Assembly: GCF_001436375.1 (NCBI RefSeq)
Contig: NZ_AZGA01000052.1
Location: 770-63,265, forward strand
Length of the DNA: 62,496 nt
Reading direction: 5' to 3'
Origin: Agrilactobacillus composti DSM 18527 = JCM 14202
Lineage (GTDB): Bacteria > Bacillota > Bacilli > Lactobacillales > Lactobacillaceae
The translations under genes were made by a program, and so were the position numbers. This document shows positions 16,213-23,976 of the stretch, one piece after another. The notes below the pieces were generated by a model. The model was not told the origin of the DNA. It made no database searches and was given only the letters and a program-made list of their open reading frames with translations. The stretch's first letter is position 1, and every line of letters starts with the position of its first letter.

Positions 16213-17673
16213 ATGGCAGAAGACAGAACCGCCGCCACTGCTAAGCGGCAGAAAACATTAGCACAGGAATTAACCGATGGTCATCATAGCAAGCGCATCC
16301 CACTACGACAGAAAATCGCTTACGGTTTTGGTGACTTTGGGAATGGTTTTATGTTTGATTTAGGTCAAGCCTACTTGACGAAATTTTGGATTGACGCTGC
16401 AGGTATTGGAGCTGGCGCGGTTGCAGGAATATTTGGCTTTACAAAGATATTTGATGCTTTCATGGATCCGATTGCCGGTTCCGTTATTGACAACCGCAAA
16501 AAAATAGGCAAAGCTGGTAAGTTTCGACCTGTTATGTTAATTTCGTCATTCCTACTTGGTATCATGACAATCGTAACTTTTACGATGCCTGACTTATCAC
16601 CTACAGGTAAAATCATCTATGCTTATGTGGTTTACATGATCTGGGGTGCTATTTATTCTTTTACCAATGATCCTTACGGCTCATTGGCTTCCGTCATGAC
16701 TCGAAATGTTCAAGATCGTAGCTTCTTAGCCACTTCACGGCAAGTTGGTTCTGTAGGCGCCCAATTCTTAACGGGGATTGCTTTTATTCCACTGATGACC
16801 ATGTTTGGCGGTAACAATGAACGTCATGGTTACTTAATCGCTGCTTCTATTTTTGCGATTCTAGGTGTTGTCATGTTTATCATCTGTTATTTAGGTACTC
16901 GCGAAAATGTTAAAGTCCATCGTGATAAAGGTGCCCAACCTGAGGGCTTCAAGGATTATTTTAAGGTTATTTTTACCAATGGCCCGCTTTTTGCTATTAT
17001 TTTGATGACAATTTTCACCATTTCCGCTATGAATACCAATAACCAAATGATGGTTTTCTTTGCCCAATACAATCTAGGCCATATTGGGTTACAACCCATT
17101 GTCAATGCTATTATGATGGGTACTTCAATTGTAGGTGTATTCATGATCCCTACCCTCACCAAACACTTTGGCAAACGCAAAACGGCGATGGTCAGTTTCA
17201 TTGTAGGTGCGGCTGCTAATATTTTAAATTTCATCCTACCTACAAATATTGCGACCTTTATTATTCTCGTGACCATTGGCTACACCGCCCTAGCTATTCC
17301 CAATGGGATCACTTGGGCCTTTGTCTCTGACGTGATTGATTATGGTGAGTGGCACACTGGCATGCGTAAAGAAGCCCTTACTTATGCAGCCTTTAACTTT
17401 TCTAGAAAACTTGCCCAATCCCTGGCAGCCCTGGTTAGTGCCGGTGTCTTGGCAATAACGGGCTATGTGGCTAATGCCCACCAAACCCCTAGGACCCTCA
17501 CCGGCATTAAAGCTGCTATGACGCTTTATCCCGGGGTTTGTCTATTGATTGCCGCCGTCGTCGTCGGTTTCTTATATAAATTAACTGATGATCGTTACAC
17601 AAAAATTGCTGCTGATCTAGATAATGGTGTTTGGGAAAAAGGTAAAATTGGCGATAAAGATATTAAAAAATAA
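16213..17673 (+). CDS. GPH-family sugar:cation symporter, probable hexuronate or oligogalacturonide importer
   Basis: A 486-aa transporter of the glycoside-pentoside-hexuronide:cation symporter family (MelB-like major facilitator) with about twelve membrane helices. The family signature region after TM2 reads FDAFMDPIAGSVIDNRKK, and the tail DDRYTKIAADLDNG is typical of the family. AAGGGGAG (16197-16204) precedes the ATG. It is followed 27 bp later by uxaC and divergent from uxaB-uxaA, so its cargo is most likely galacturonate, glucuronate or short oligogalacturonides. Substrate inferred from context only. Confidence 0.9.
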   Translation: MAEDRTAATAKRQKTLAQELTDGHHSKRIPLRQKIAYGFGDFGNGFMFDLGQAYLTKFWIDAAGIGAGAVAGIFGFTKIFDAFMDPIAGSVIDNRKKIGKAGKFRPVMLISSFLLGIMTIVTFTMPDLSPTGKIIYAYVVYMIWGAIYSFTNDPYGSLASVMTRNVQDRSFLATSRQVGSVGAQFLTGIAFIPLMTMFGGNNERHGYLIAASIFAILGVVMFIICYLGTRENVKVHRDKGAQPEGFKDYFKVIFTNGPLFAIILMTIFTISAMNTNNQMMVFFAQYNLGHIGLQPIVNAIMMGTSIVGVFMIPTLTKHFGKRKTAMVSFIVGAAANILNFILPTNIATFIILVTIGYTALAIPNGITWAFVSDVIDYGEWHTGMRKEALTYAAFNFSRKLAQSLAALVSAGVLAITGYVANAHQTPRTLTGIKAAMTLYPGVCLLIAAVVVGFLYKLTDDRYTKIAADLDNGVWEKGKIGDKDIKK

Positions 17674-17700
17674 ATCAATAATTTAAGGAGCGCATGTATT

Positions 17701-19161
17701 ATGGCATTACTAGACAAGAATTTTTTATTAAACAACGAAATGAGTCAAAAATTATTCAATGACTACGCTAAAGATATGCCCATCATTGATTTTCACTGTC
17801 ATCTAAATCCCAACGAAATTTATGAAAATAAGAACTATCCCAATATTACTAAGATTTGGATCAATGAAGATCATTATGGTGATCATTACAAATGGCGTTT
17901 GATGCGGGCTAATGGGATCCCGGAAGACCTCATCACCGGTGATGGGGACGATTACGAGAAATTCTTGGCTTGGGCCAAGACTATCGAGCACTCAGCCGGC
18001 AATCCACTATATGAATGGACTCATTTGGAATTACGCCGCTTTTTTGGGATCAATGAGACCTTCAATACAAAAACGGCCCCAGCAATTTGGCAAAGGGCCA
18101 ATGCACTGTTACAAACTGATGGTTTTAAACCAAGAAGCTTAATTCGCAACTCAAATGTTCAAGCTGTTTGTACCACTGATGATCCAGCATCCGATTTAAA
18201 GTACCATAAGCTATTGAAAGCTGAAGAATCTGAAAATGGCTTTAGAACCTTGCCAGCCATGCGCCCAGATAAATTAATTCAAATTGATCGCGATGGCTTT
18301 GGCGCTTACTTAAAAACCTTGAGTGCCGTATCCGGTGTCACCATTACAAATTTTGACAACCTGATCAAAGCTTTACACCAACGCTTTGAATTCTTTCATG
18401 AAATGGGTGGCCGCTTGTCTGATCACTCCCTATTGACCTATCACTTTAAAGAAGCCACACCTGAAACCCTGGACACTATTTTGGCTAAGGGCATCGCCAA
18501 TGAAGCTTTAACACAAACTGAGATCGATCAATACTTAACCATGCTATTGGAAAATTTGATGAAATTAAATACAGAATTTGACTGGACCATGCAATGGCAT
18601 GTCAATTCTGTGCGCGATATCAACCGACCAATGTTTAAACAATTAGGGCCAGATACTGGTTATGATGCCATTGGGACCCAACCAGATATCGCTTTACATC
18701 TGCAAAAACTTTACACTAAAATGCGGGATACTAATGATATCCCTAAGACCATCTTCTATTCCTTAAACCCAAATGACTGGCTGGAATTGGCCACGATGAT
18801 GGCTTGCTTCTTAGAAGGTGGCATACAGCGGATGCAATTAGGGGCCGGTTGGTGGTTCAACGACACCGCTGAAGGCATGCACGAACAATTGCGGACTTTT
18901 GCCCAACAAAGCTCGCTGCCTAATTTTGTGGGGATGTTAACGGATTCCCGCAGCTTCTTATCTTACCCCCGTCATGAGTATTTCCGGCGGGTTTTGTGCA
19001 ATTTCTATGGGGAACTCGCTGAGCAAGGTCGGGTACCCGATGATGAAGCTTACTTAGGTAAAATCGTTCAAGATATTGCTTATAACAATGCCTATCATTT
19101 CTTCGGTTTCTTCCAAGATCAAACCCCAGCCGAATTATTTGGAACTAAAACCAAGGCCTAA
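17701..19161 (+). CDS. uxaC: Uronate isomerase (glucuronate/galacturonate isomerase)
   Basis: Isomerises D-galacturonate to D-tagaturonate and D-glucuronate to D-fructuronate; first step of hexuronate catabolism. The 486-aa amidohydrolase-fold protein has the metal motif DFHCHLNP near residues 29-36 and the downstream signatures [10 protein letters not shown] and [18 protein letters not shown]. An AAGGAG SD lies just upstream of the ATG. It is co-transcribed with the transporter, 27 bp upstream, and complements uxaB-uxaA across the divergent promoter. Confidence 0.96.
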   Translation: MALLDKNFLLNNEMSQKLFNDYAKDMPIIDFHCHLNPNEIYENKNYPNITKIWINEDHYGDHYKWRLMRANGIPEDLITGDGDDYEKFLAWAKTIEHSAGNPLYEWTHLELRRFFGINETFNTKTAPAIWQRANALLQTDGFKPRSLIRNSNVQAVCTTDDPASDLKYHKLLKAEESENGFRTLPAMRPDKLIQIDRDGFGAYLKTLSAVSGVTITNFDNLIKALHQRFEFFHEMGGRLSDHSLLTYHFKEATPETLDTILAKGIANEALTQTEIDQYLTMLLENLMKLNTEFDWTMQWHVNSVRDINRPMFKQLGPDTGYDAIGTQPDIALHLQKLYTKMRDTNDIPKTIFYSLNPNDWLELATMMACFLEGGIQRMQLGAGWWFNDTAEGMHEQLRTFAQQSSLPNFVGMLTDSRSFLSYPRHEYFRRVLCNFYGELAEQGRVPDDEAYLGKIVQDIAYNNAYHFFGFFQDQTPAELFGTKTKA

Positions 19162-19190
19162 ATTAGGCAACGCCGTATATTTAATCAGAT

Positions 19191-19239
19191 AAAAAACTGA
19201 TTCTTTGAACTAGCAATAGTGCATTGGATCAGTTTTTTT
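19191..19239 (+). terminator. Terminator after uxaC
   Basis: Stem AAAAAACTGAT (19191-19201) with ATCAGTTTTTT (19228-19238) and a continuing T run. The A-rich left arm would also serve the convergent AraC gene poorly. The interior of about 26 nt is loosely structured. Confidence 0.7.
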
Positions 19240-19351
19240 ACGTTGTTTAAGGTTTGTCTGTTGGTTGTGTTGAATTATCGAATGCTACTAATTGAGAATT
19301 ATGACTTGCCACCATCCTATCATCGCGACAAATGGCCAGCGTCGCACCTGA

Positions 19352-20155
19352 TCAACGGTCCTTGCGAAAGGCACTGGGTGTTTTTCCAGTATACTGGCGA
19401 AAGTATTGGGTAAAATGAGAAATATCGTCAAAGCCCACCCGATTGCCAATGGTTTGAATCGGCCATTCAGGATGGACCAATAAAAATGATTTTGCCTTAC
19501 GCAAACGGTAAGCCGTCAAATATTGTAGCGGTGTTTGTTGATAATATTCTAAAAAAATTTTATTCTGATAAGCCACCGAATAACCTGTGTACCGGGACAA
19601 GTCGCTGTTGGTGATTTTATTGGCATAATTGATATTGATATAATTGATAATTGGCTGGACAATTGCCGCCACCAGACTTGAAGTCGCTTGATGTTGCACA
19701 TTGCGCTTTAATAACAGCAGAAATTCATACAGCTTTTCCGACTGGGCGTACGTGCTCTCTAAATCCTCTGTTTCAAAAATACCAAATGACTTCTGAATGA
19801 ACTGGCTTAATTGCAATTGAATATGACGCACATATAAATAACGATTAACCCCCAAATAGGTCATCATATTCCCGGCAATGGCCCCTGAAAAAACTAAGAA
19901 ACTCGTCTGCCAAGTCTCCCCTACCTTAGCTTGGTAACTGTGGGGAACATTAGGCTCTAATAAAATTCCCTGATTCGGGCCTAATACAAAACGCTGATTA
20001 TCCACCATGAAAATACCCGTCCCGGTTTGCGACTGTAACCAATGGTAATAATAATAGCCCTTAGGTCGCTGTACATTTTCTTGGTGCCAGTCATAGCCAA
20101 TATTCTCGCAAAACAGCGGTAGATCTTGATTGATATTCGTAAAGTGAATTCGCAT
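19352..20155 (-). CDS. AraC-family transcriptional regulator
   Basis: A 267-aa regulator with an N-terminal cupin-like sugar-binding half (hydrophobic/aromatic stretch YYYYHW and a PNVPHSYQ segment) and a C-terminal pair of AraC helix-turn-helices (about the last 100 residues, ending DISHFTQYFRQYTGKTPSAFRKDR). I chose the ATG at 20155 rather than the farther ATG at 20221 because GAGGT lies 7 nt upstream of it. It is divergent from a GPH transporter and GH43-type gene, so it probably activates that operon in answer to the imported sugar. Confidence 0.9.
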   Translation of the reverse strand: MRIHFTNINQDLPLFCENIGYDWHQENVQRPKGYYYYHWLQSQTGTGIFMVDNQRFVLGPNQGILLEPNVPHSYQAKVGETWQTSFLVFSGAIAGNMMTYLGVNRYLYVRHIQLQLSQFIQKSFGIFETEDLESTYAQSEKLYEFLLLLKRNVQHQATSSLVAAIVQPIINYININYANKITNSDLSRYTGYSVAYQNKIFLEYYQQTPLQYLTAYRLRKAKSFLLVHPEWPIQTIGNRVGFDDISHFTQYFRQYTGKTPSAFRKDR

Positions 20156-20257
20156 ATTCTTGACCTCATTATATTTAATATAAGCGTCATGACACCGTTT
20201 AAATAAAAATAATATTAGCATAAAAAATCAAATTTGCATATTTTCCCCATAAATCCG

Positions 20258-20300
20258 TATATAATTGTATCCGTTTACAGCTTATGCTGTACTTGTTTAC
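20258..20300 (+). promoter_or_regulatory. Promoter and operators of the second transporter operon
   Basis: -10 TATAAT (20260-20265) with a weak -35 TTGCAT (20235-20240, 19-bp spacer). Directly after it TGTATCCGTTTACA (20266-20279) matches 13 of 14 cre positions. It overlaps a perfect inverted repeat TACAGC-TTAT-GCTGTA (20276-20291). GTTTAC occurs at 20273-20278 and 20295-20300, a 22-bp direct repeat of the kind AraC proteins bind. Confidence 0.6.
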
Positions 20301-20371
20301 TAGCAAACGTATTTCGGGATTCCTGGATGATCTACCAGTTTTAAAATCTATTCATTAAGCGAGGGAAAATC

Positions 20372-21826
20372 ATGTCAAGAGAACATGCCACACCAAGTAA
20401 ATACAAACAACGTATTTCTTACACAATTGGTGAAGCTGGTCATGATATGGCCTATAACATGATGGCCAATCTTTTCATTATTTACGCCACCACTTCTTTA
20501 TTTGCGGGGCTAAAAAATGCCAACCAACTAATTGCCCTATTGACCAGCTCTATTGTTGTCATCAGATTATGTGAAATCTTTTTTGATCCTCTGATTGCCG
20601 GATTTATCGACAATCGTAAAACCACCCGTTTTGGTAAATTCCGCCCTTGGGCTTGGGGGGCAACGATCCTTCACTCACTCCTATTAATCGTTTTATACTC
20701 GGGATTTTTACGTTTTCTCGATAAAAATTACGCCTTACTAGCGGCCACCGTCATCGTTTTTTATGCCTTGATCGACTTGATTTATACCGTCAAAGACACC
20801 TCTTTTGCAGGGATGGTACCAGCCTTGAGTGTGGATTCTAAAGAACGGGGTATCATCACGTCTTATGCCCGCATCGGCGCTGCCTTAGGTGGCGGCGATA
20901 TTGTGCCCCTATTTATGATCCCAGCCGTGGTCTTCTTTACTTACTTAATGACCGGTCAACACCAACAGGGGATTCAAGGCTGGTTTTGGTTAGGGTTAAT
21001 CTTAGCTATTTATTGCATGATTACCATGACAATTTCCATGATGAACGTTCGGGAAAATACCAGTATTATTCGGGAAAGTCGCAAACGCGCCAATATCAAA
21101 GATATTTTTAAATCAATTTTTCAAAATGATCAACTTATGTGGGTGTCCTTGACCTATTTGATTTTCGCCATTGGTAATGTCACCTCCAAACCATCCATCT
21201 TTTATGTCTATAACTATGTCCTAGCCCGGCCGACTTGGTATTGGGTTGTGGGAGCTGCCTCAGCTTTTTGCGGGATTTTTTCCGTACCTTTTTATCCAAT
21301 CCTATGTAAATGGATTTCCCGCAAGCGCGTTTATCTGTTAGCAATTTCTGGTATGCTGCTGGCAGAATTACTCTTTATCTTCTCCGGGAAAAATCTTGTT
21401 TTAGTGGTTATTGCAACCGTTTTATTCTTCTTACCGCAACAACTCATTGCCTTAGTTACCATGATGATCGCTATTGATTCCATCGAATATGAGCAGTTAA
21501 AACACGGTATTCGTAATGAAGCCGTCACCGTTTCCGTCCACGGTTCTTTAGATAAAATCGCCGGCTCATTATCCAGTGGCATTGTTGGTTTCATTGTCAT
21601 CGCCGCAAATATGAGCAATGCCAATAAAGCGACCGATCTGAGCACCCAAAATATCCAGACATTTCATCTGCTAGCCTTTGTTGTACCTGCAATTTTGATG
21701 GTGATTTCTTTAATTATCTTCTTATGGAAAGTCAAACTCACCGAAGAAAAACATGCCCAAATTGTTGATACACTGTCTGAAAAACTAACACGCCCTAAGG
21801 TTGTTCCTGAACGGGGCAATAACTGA
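20372..21826 (+). CDS. GPH-family sugar:cation symporter (oligosaccharide importer)
   Basis: A 484-aa MelB-like symporter with about twelve membrane helices. The family signature appears as CEIFFDPLIAGFIDNRKTT, followed by the KDTSFAGMVPALSVD loop typical of the XynP/XylP-like branch. It is divergent from an AraC regulator and followed 38 bp later by a GH43-type glycosidase, so it probably imports a plant-derived disaccharide or oligosaccharide that the enzyme splits inside the cell. Only about family-level similarity to the hexuronate transporter at 16213, so not a recent duplicate. Confidence 0.9.
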   Translation: MSREHATPSKYKQRISYTIGEAGHDMAYNMMANLFIIYATTSLFAGLKNANQLIALLTSSIVVIRLCEIFFDPLIAGFIDNRKTTRFGKFRPWAWGATILHSLLLIVLYSGFLRFLDKNYALLAATVIVFYALIDLIYTVKDTSFAGMVPALSVDSKERGIITSYARIGAALGGGDIVPLFMIPAVVFFTYLMTGQHQQGIQGWFWLGLILAIYCMITMTISMMNVRENTSIIRESRKRANIKDIFKSIFQNDQLMWVSLTYLIFAIGNVTSKPSIFYVYNYVLARPTWYWVVGAASAFCGIFSVPFYPILCKWISRKRVYLLAISGMLLAELLFIFSGKNLVLVVIATVLFFLPQQLIALVTMMIAIDSIEYEQLKHGIRNEAVTVSVHGSLDKIAGSLSSGIVGFIVIAANMSNANKATDLSTQNIQTFHLLAFVVPAILMVISLIIFLWKVKLTEEKHAQIVDTLSEKLTRPKVVPERGNN

Positions 21827-21864
21827 TCCATTTTAAATCAAAAAATAAAAGAGGTTCTGATCTA

Positions 21865-23154
21865 ATGGCAACAGTCATCGCAAATGGCGTCCCTTGGTAT
21901 GATCAACATAATAATCCGGTCAATGCCAAAGCGGGCTGTTTAATCAAGGTTCATGATACGTTTCATCTTTTCGGGGAATATAAAACCGATGATGTCAATC
22001 ATTTCATTGGTTTTTCCCATTATACTTCCGTTGACTTGGCGACTTGGCGCTATGAAGGCTTAGCTTTGCCGTTACAAAAGTCTGGCTTACTGGGACCTAA
22101 TCGCATTGGTGAACGGGTCAAAGTGCTAAAGAATCCAAATACCAATCAATTTGTGATGCTGATGCATACAGACGATTTGGGCTATCGCGATCCTTATATT
22201 GGCGTGGCGGTCACGGATGATCTCGCCCACCCGTTTACATTTTTAGGGCCACTTTTATACCAAGGCCAACCCGTCCGTAAATGGGACATGGGTACCTTTG
22301 TGGATCAGGATGGCACCGCGTACTTATTGACCCATGAAGGCAATATTTACCGACTGGCAGCCGATTATCAATCCGTCGTCGAATGCGTCGCTGAAAACAT
22401 CGCTGTTGGGGGTGAATCCCCGGCAATGTTCCATCAAGGCAACTATTACTTTGCCTTATTTTCCAATAAAACCAGCTGGGAACGTAACGACAACTATTAC
22501 CTCACAGCCACCAATATTCATGGACCTTGGCATCTGCAAGGCACCTTTTGTCCCAGGGGATCGCTGACCTATAATTCCCAAAGCTCCTTTGTTTTCCCAC
22601 TAGCCACTAAAAAAGGCATCATCCCCATGTACATGGGCGATCGCTGGTCTTTCCCAAAACAAGCTGCCAGTGCCACCCAGGTTTGGTTACCCCTGACCGT
22701 TAATGCTAACCACCTTAGTATTCCCCATTATTGGGAAAACTGGGACTGGCAGCAAGTAACCCCCGTCAAACCCACATCAAAAATTATCCCCCTTAATTTT
22801 AACTGCAATCAAGCTCAGCAAACAATTGACCTGAATTTTGCTGGCACGGGCATCATCGTTTCTGGTAGTACCACGCCCCATGGTGGTTATGGTCAATTTA
22901 TTTTAAAGAACGCGACCGGTCAACAACTTCAAAATACGACCATCGATTTTTATAGTCTAGTGGCTTCAACAGGCCAACGTTATATTTCCCCCAAGCTACC
23001 TGAGGGCCATTACCAACTTATCATCAAAACCACTGGTGAACATGGGGTCTGGTTTGATAAAGCCGGCCACCGTTTTGGCAGTGATGATTTTTTCGTGACC
23101 CTTAGTGGCTATCAAATCCGTGAACAGCAACCAGATAGAAAGGTGACCCAATAA
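21865..23154 (+). CDS. GH43-type glycoside hydrolase, intracellular
   Basis: A 429-aa five-bladed beta-propeller hydrolase. The stretches RIGERVKVLKN, FVMLMHTDD, KWDMGTFVDQDGTAYL, GGESPAMFHQGNYYF and TYNSQSSFVF are in the order seen in the GH43 subfamily that includes exo-beta-1,3-galactanases (GH43_24). From about residue 310 a second, probably beta-sandwich, domain follows. There is no signal peptide, so it acts on imported oligosaccharides. GAGG stands before the ATG. Its stop overlaps the next ATG. The subfamily is my reading by eye; arabinanase or xylosidase activity of other GH43 members cannot be excluded. Confidence 0.75.
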   Translation: MATVIANGVPWYDQHNNPVNAKAGCLIKVHDTFHLFGEYKTDDVNHFIGFSHYTSVDLATWRYEGLALPLQKSGLLGPNRIGERVKVLKNPNTNQFVMLMHTDDLGYRDPYIGVAVTDDLAHPFTFLGPLLYQGQPVRKWDMGTFVDQDGTAYLLTHEGNIYRLAADYQSVVECVAENIAVGGESPAMFHQGNYYFALFSNKTSWERNDNYYLTATNIHGPWHLQGTFCPRGSLTYNSQSSFVFPLATKKGIIPMYMGDRWSFPKQAASATQVWLPLTVNANHLSIPHYWENWDWQQVTPVKPTSKIIPLNFNCNQAQQTIDLNFAGTGIIVSGSTTPHGGYGQFILKNATGQQLQNTTIDFYSLVASTGQRYISPKLPEGHYQLIIKTTGEHGVWFDKAGHRFGSDDFFVTLSGYQIREQQPDRKVTQ

Positions 23155-23411
23155 TGATATCAGAAAATGACACCCCCTTAACAATTGATCCACAAAATTT
23201 TGCCAAACTGGTTGTAGCTGACTTAAATTTTAAAGCGGATGAAAACCCCCAAGCTATTTCAAAACGGGCATTGATCCAATATTTAAGTGCTTACTACTTG
23301 GCAGATCAGTTCAACCAATATGAAACTGAAATCTTCCAAAAAGATGGCGCCTCAACTTATCCCAGTTATGCGGACATCAAAGAATTGATGAACAAAACCA
23401 AGTGGTATTAG
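23154..23411 (+). CDS. Conserved-looking 85-aa protein of unknown function
   Basis: I do not recognise this protein. It is 85 aa, acidic to neutral, mainly helical in appearance, with no signal peptide, membrane segment or metal motif. Its ATG overlaps the TAA of the GH43-type gene (TAATG), so it is translationally coupled to it and likely a real gene of the AraC-transporter-glycosidase operon. It could be a small partner of the hydrolase or an unrelated cargo. The next gene has its own promoter starting inside the last codons' shadow. Confidence 0.65.
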   Translation: MISENDTPLTIDPQNFAKLVVADLNFKADENPQAISKRALIQYLSAYYLADQFNQYETEIFQKDGASTYPSYADIKELMNKTKWY

Positions 23412-23441
23412 CTGACTGTATTTAATTTTCAATGCTATAAT
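23412..23441 (+). promoter_or_regulatory. Promoter of the SMR gene
   Basis: -10 TATAAT (23436-23441) with a -35-like CTGACT (23412-23417) and an 18-bp spacer. It begins directly after the stop of the 85-aa gene. Transcription would start near 23448, giving a leader of about 110 nt before the SMR ATG. Confidence 0.6.
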
Positions 23442-23447
23442 ATCAAT

Positions 23448-23531
23448 ATGAAAAAATTAGACTATACTTGGGCTTTTGCCGTTGCTTGGGCAACCAAGTG
23501 GAAATCCCTCAATTTTGACAACCAACACTGA
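23448..23531 (+). other. Possible 27-codon leader ORF upstream of the SMR gene
   Basis: ATG at 23448 opens a 27-codon reading frame with three Trp codons (TWAFAVAWATKW) ending at TGA 23529-23531. The ATG lies at the predicted transcription start and has no SD, so translation would have to be leaderless. It overlaps the RNA structure at 23466-23499. It may be chance. Confidence 0.2.
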
Positions 23532-23550
23532 CTGATTTTTAAAATGGAGG
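23448..23550 (+). ncRNA. Structured SMR leader, candidate riboregulatory element
   Basis: At 23466-23499 the leader folds on paper into a three-way junction with no unpaired base between helices: P1 ACTTG/CAAGT, P2 GGC-TTTT-GCC, P3 GTTGC-TTGG-GCAAC. Farther on, CCTCAATTTT (23507-23516) can pair with AAAATGGAGG (23541-23550), nine of ten positions, masking the SMR ribosome binding site. I see no match to the guanidine (ykkC-type) riboswitches known to control SMR genes. Function is inference; the fold comes from one sequence. Confidence 0.4.
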
Positions 23551-23558
23551 TTCAAATT

Positions 23559-23876
23559 ATGGGATATGTCTACTTGGCTGGCGCCATTTTAGGCGAATTA
23601 CTGGGTACCAACTTGCTGAAAGCATCCAATGGTTTTACAAAACTCACTTGGGCTTTGGGCGCAATTCTGGCCTATGTCATGTGCTTTTACTTGCTGTCAC
23701 TGGCTATGAAAACAATCAATCTAAACACCGCCTACGCTTTATGGGCTGGCGTTGGCATTGTCGTCACCGCCATATTAACTGTCGTTATCTGGCATGAGCC
23801 AATGTCGACCAGCGCCATCATCGGTACTGGCTTGATTTTAGTTGGTTCAATTTTATTAAATTTAAACTTGAACTAA
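23559..23876 (+). CDS. Small multidrug resistance (SMR) family transporter
   Basis: A 105-aa, four-helix membrane protein that works as a proton-coupled dimer. The conserved membrane Glu is Glu13 (AILGELLGTNLLK), and TAYALWAGVGIV matches the family pattern of TM3. I chose the ATG at 23559, preceded by GGAGG (23546-23550) at 8 nt; the upstream ATG at 23544 overlaps this SD. The protein could export quaternary cations (EmrE/QacC type) or guanidinium (Gdx type); the sequence does not settle it. It has its own promoter, a structured leader and a strong terminator. Confidence 0.9.
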   Translation: MGYVYLAGAILGELLGTNLLKASNGFTKLTWALGAILAYVMCFYLLSLAMKTINLNTAYALWAGVGIVVTAILTVVIWHEPMSTSAIIGTGLILVGSILLNLNLN

Positions 23877-23901
23877 CCCAGTGACGCCATCATAAACATG
23901 T

Positions 23902-23958
23902 AAACCGCCCCCTGAAGCTGACCATTATCAAGACCAGTTTCAGGGGGCGGTTTTGTTT
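23902..23958 (+). terminator. Strong terminator after the SMR gene
   Basis: A 15-bp stem AAACCGCCCCCTGAA (23902-23916) with TTCAGGGGGCGGTTT (23939-23953), then TTTTGTTT. The arms also give an A-run for the opposite strand, so it may stop the convergent rsmF transcript too. Confidence 0.88.
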
Positions 23959-23976
23959 GAATTAAATTGTTGCTAG

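Noticed and set aside
16076-16261. A 61-codon frame upstream of the hexuronate transporter
   Set aside because: It begins inside the promoter (-35) and runs out of frame into the transporter gene; no SD.
19281-19290. A third copy of AATGCTACT, matching the repeats near the LacI gene
   Set aside because: It lies in the gap between uxaC and the AraC gene's 3' end, not at a promoter. A 9-bp word is expected about once by chance in a window of this size.
19219-19413. A 64-codon plus-strand frame between uxaC and the AraC gene
   Set aside because: It starts within the uxaC terminator stem and overlaps the 3' end of the AraC gene; no SD.
23412-23561. Guanidine riboswitch (ykkC-type) in the SMR leader
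   Set aside because: None of the conserved ykkC, mini-ykkC or ykkC-III sequence words are present, although an SMR gene follows.
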